From the NCBI GenBank assembly GCA_009929975.1, contig RZZF01000062.1, positions 1 to 8,589 of the forward strand: DNA of 8,589 bases, given 5' to 3'. Numbering within the stretch: position 1 is the first letter of the stretch; each line of letters opens with the position of its first letter. The notes beneath the pieces are model-generated. The model ran no database searches, was not told the origin of the DNA, and saw only the letters and a list, made by a program, of their open reading frames with translations. Source of the DNA: Clostridia bacterium. GTDB taxonomy: Bacteria > Bacillota > Clostridia > Saccharofermentanales > UBA5734. The translations under genes and the position numbers were made by a program. Positions 7,468 to 8,589 of this stretch are shown piece by piece.

Positions 7468-7475
7468 GGTCATAA

Positions 7476-7499
7476 CCTCCTCAGCCGGATGCGTCCGGC
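7476..7499 (-). promoter_or_regulatory. 5' leader hairpin adjoining the lipoprotein ribosome binding site
   Basis: On the minus strand GCCGGA-cgca-TCCGGC (7499-7484) forms a perfect 6-bp stem with a 4-base loop. Two bases further on is AGGAGG (7481-7476), the ribosome binding site for the ATG at 7467. The closeness suggests the stem could affect ribosome access or mRNA stability, but it may be incidental in a GC-rich leader. Confidence 0.5.
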
Positions 7500-7523
7500 A
7501 TCTGTCGGGTCTCCACATGCCTG

Positions 7524-7552
7524 TTAGACGTCACGGCGGAAAAGTTTGTTCC
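7524..7552 (-). promoter_or_regulatory. Putative ECF-sigma promoter of the lipoprotein gene
   Basis: On the minus strand GGAAC (7552-7548), a 17-base spacer that includes a short T-run, then CGTCTAA (7530-7524). An AAC-type -35 with a CGTC-type -10 is the pattern recognised by many extracytoplasmic-function sigma factors of Bacillota; there is no good TTGACA/TATAAT pair in this intergenic stretch. Transcription would start about 7515, giving a leader of roughly 50 bases. No ECF sigma gene is in the window. Confidence 0.55.
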
Positions 7553-7568
7553 TTCGCTTTCAGTGATG

Positions 7569-7594
7569 AAAAAAGCACCGGGCCGGCCGGTGCT
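7569..7594 (-). terminator. Rho-independent terminator of purB
   Basis: On the minus strand AGCACCGG (7594-7587) pairs perfectly with CCGGTGCT (7581-7574) around a 5-base loop, followed by six T (7574-7569). It begins five bases after the purB stop codon (7602-7600), so it closes the purB transcript. Confidence 0.92.
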
Positions 7595-7599
7595 CTGAT

Positions 7600-8589
7600 T
7601 CAGACTTTGAGCGATTCTTCTGGCAGCGGAGGTTCCGCGGCCAGCAGCGGGTCAACTGACTGATTGAGGAATTCTGCCACCTGCTCAGGTGCCCGGCCGA
7701 TATACAATGAACTGTCCAACAGCTGGCTCAGCTGATCTTGACTCAGGTTGAAGGCCGGGTCCGCGGCGATCCGCTGGAGCAGATCATTGGGTCGGCCGTT
7801 CTCTTTGACTTCCCTGGAGGCTGCCACACTGTGCCGGCGGATCTTCTCATGCAGTTCCTGCCGGTCCCCGCCACGGCGGACCGCTTCCATCAGGATATTC
7901 TCAGTCGCCATGAATGGCAGTTCGGCCTGCAGATGCGCTTCAATCACCTTTGGATAGACGACCAGACCACGACTGATATTCTGATAGAGCATGAGAACGG
8001 CATCAGCGGCCAGAAAGGCTTCCGGTACAGAAATGCGTTTGTTGGCTGAATCATCAAGTGTCCGTTCAAACCACTGATTCGCGGCAGTCAGAACCGGATT
8101 CAACGCGTCCGTCATGATATACCGGGCCAAAGACGCCATCCGCTCACTGCGCATCGGGTTCTGTTTGTAGGCCATTGCGGAGGAACCGACCTGTTTGCCC
8201 CCGAAAGGCTCGCAGATCTCGCCGAAGCTCTGCAGCAGGCGAATGTCGTTTGTGAATTTATGCGCGCTCTGCGCGATCCCGGCGACCGCGGTCAGAATCC
8301 GGTAATCCTGTTTCCGCGGATAGGTCTGCCCGGTGACGGAGAAGGTCTTTTTGAAGCCCATTTTCCCCGTGATCATGTTGTCAAGCTCTTTCACTTTGCA
8401 GGCGTCGCCCCCGAACAACTCCAAAAAAGAGGCCTGATATTCACCTAAAGCAAGCTCCATCGCTGTTTTCAAATCTTCAATGGACCTCGGAATATCTTCC
8501 AGGGCCGCTATCTCAGCGGAATACCATTCATTGTCCAAAGCTGTTTTGGCTGAATAATATTTCTCTTGTGCTTCATAAATGTCTTCTGT
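7600..8589 (-). CDS. purB: Adenylosuccinate lyase, 5' end missing, aberrant first part
   Basis: Cleaves SAICAR to AICAR and adenylosuccinate to AMP, releasing fumarate, in purine synthesis. The window holds the last 329 residues of a family usually about 475 long; the frame runs off the right edge, so no start codon should be assigned here. From QASFLELF (codon at 8436) to the stop it matches the long, human-like class well: GQTYPRKQDYR, TDIRLL-like TNDIRLL, the signature GSSAMAYKQNPMRSERM with the mobile-loop serines, QWFERTLDDSANKR, VVYPKVIE and LPFMATENI. Before that, residues coded by 8437-8589 lack the expected Lys-Gly-Thr-Thr-Gly-Thr run that normally precedes QASFL, and the Thr-His-Phe/Tyr-Gln-Pro-Ala motif further up. 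This 153-base part is about 40% GC, with only 18 of 51 codons ending in G or C. It stays in frame and is rich in Glu, Ala and Lys. The enzyme may therefore be damaged, diverged or misassembled at this edge. Confidence 0.9.
   Translation of the reverse strand, partial: TEDIYEAQEKYYSAKTALDNEWYSAEIAALEDIPRSIEDLKTAMELALGEYQASFLELFGGDACKVKELDNMITGKMGFKKTFSVTGQTYPRKQDYRILTAVAGIAQSAHKFTNDIRLLQSFGEICEPFGGKQVGSSAMAYKQNPMRSERMASLARYIMTDALNPVLTAANQWFERTLDDSANKRISVPEAFLAADAVLMLYQNISRGLVVYPKVIEAHLQAELPFMATENILMEAVRRGGDRQELHEKIRRHSVAASREVKENGRPNDLLQRIAADPAFNLSQDQLSQLLDSSLYIGRAPEQVAEFLNQSVDPLLAAEPPLPEESLKV

Noticed and set aside
8536..8538. TTG start for purB
   Set aside because: The frame continues open to the window edge, and the enzyme family needs about 150 more residues upstream. 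A TTG with no ribosome binding site here is not a real start.

Overview
The window reads as a stretch of a moderately GC-rich low-GC-lineage (Bacillota/Firmicutes-type) chromosome. The pointers are: strong AGGAGG-type ribosome binding sites, a ThiI without a rhodanese domain beside its own cysteine desulfurase (the NifZ-ThiI arrangement known from Bacillus), a HutC-type GntR regulator, a lipoprotein with a C-terminal beta-propeller, and a long 'human-like' adenylosuccinate lyase. Which family or genus cannot be told from the sequence alone. Every credible gene lies on the minus strand, so transcription runs from high to low coordinates. No RNA gene, mobile element or CRISPR array is visible, and no gene-free stretch exceeds 300 bases.

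Layout in the direction of transcription. (1) 8589-7600: 3' two thirds of purB, cut by the window edge and closed by a clear rho-independent terminator (7569-7594). Its first ~51 codons in the window do not carry the motifs expected of this enzyme and are AT-richer. (2) 7467-5374: a single-gene unit for a 697-residue lipoprotein with a beta-propeller. It has an ECF-sigma-like promoter (7524-7552), a hairpin abutting its ribosome binding site, and its own terminator (5321-5348). (3) 5309-1: a tightly packed cluster behind a good sigma-A-like promoter (5281-5309), containing a GntR/HutC regulator, a cysteine desulfurase, thiI, an AIR-synthase-related (PurM/HypE-like) ATPase and, after a 104-base gap, glyA (3' end outside the window).

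How the genes fit together. The cysteine desulfurase and ThiI together form the 4-thiouridine tRNA modification pathway: the desulfurase loads persulfide sulfur and ThiI adenylates U8 of tRNA and inserts the sulfur. The PurM-like protein overlaps thiI by four bases (ATGA), so it is probably made in step with ThiI, but its substrate is unknown. The GntR protein at the head suggests ligand control of the cluster.

Most worth a second look: the cysteine desulfurase has no ATG, GTG or TTG upstream of its conserved N-terminus and seems to start at an ATC; the PurM-like protein has the ATPase motifs but lacks the HypE C-terminal cysteine tail; purB has an aberrant 5' portion; and the lipoprotein has an ECF-type promoter with no sigma factor gene in view. 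I do not see strong evidence for a wholly new defence or mobile system here.
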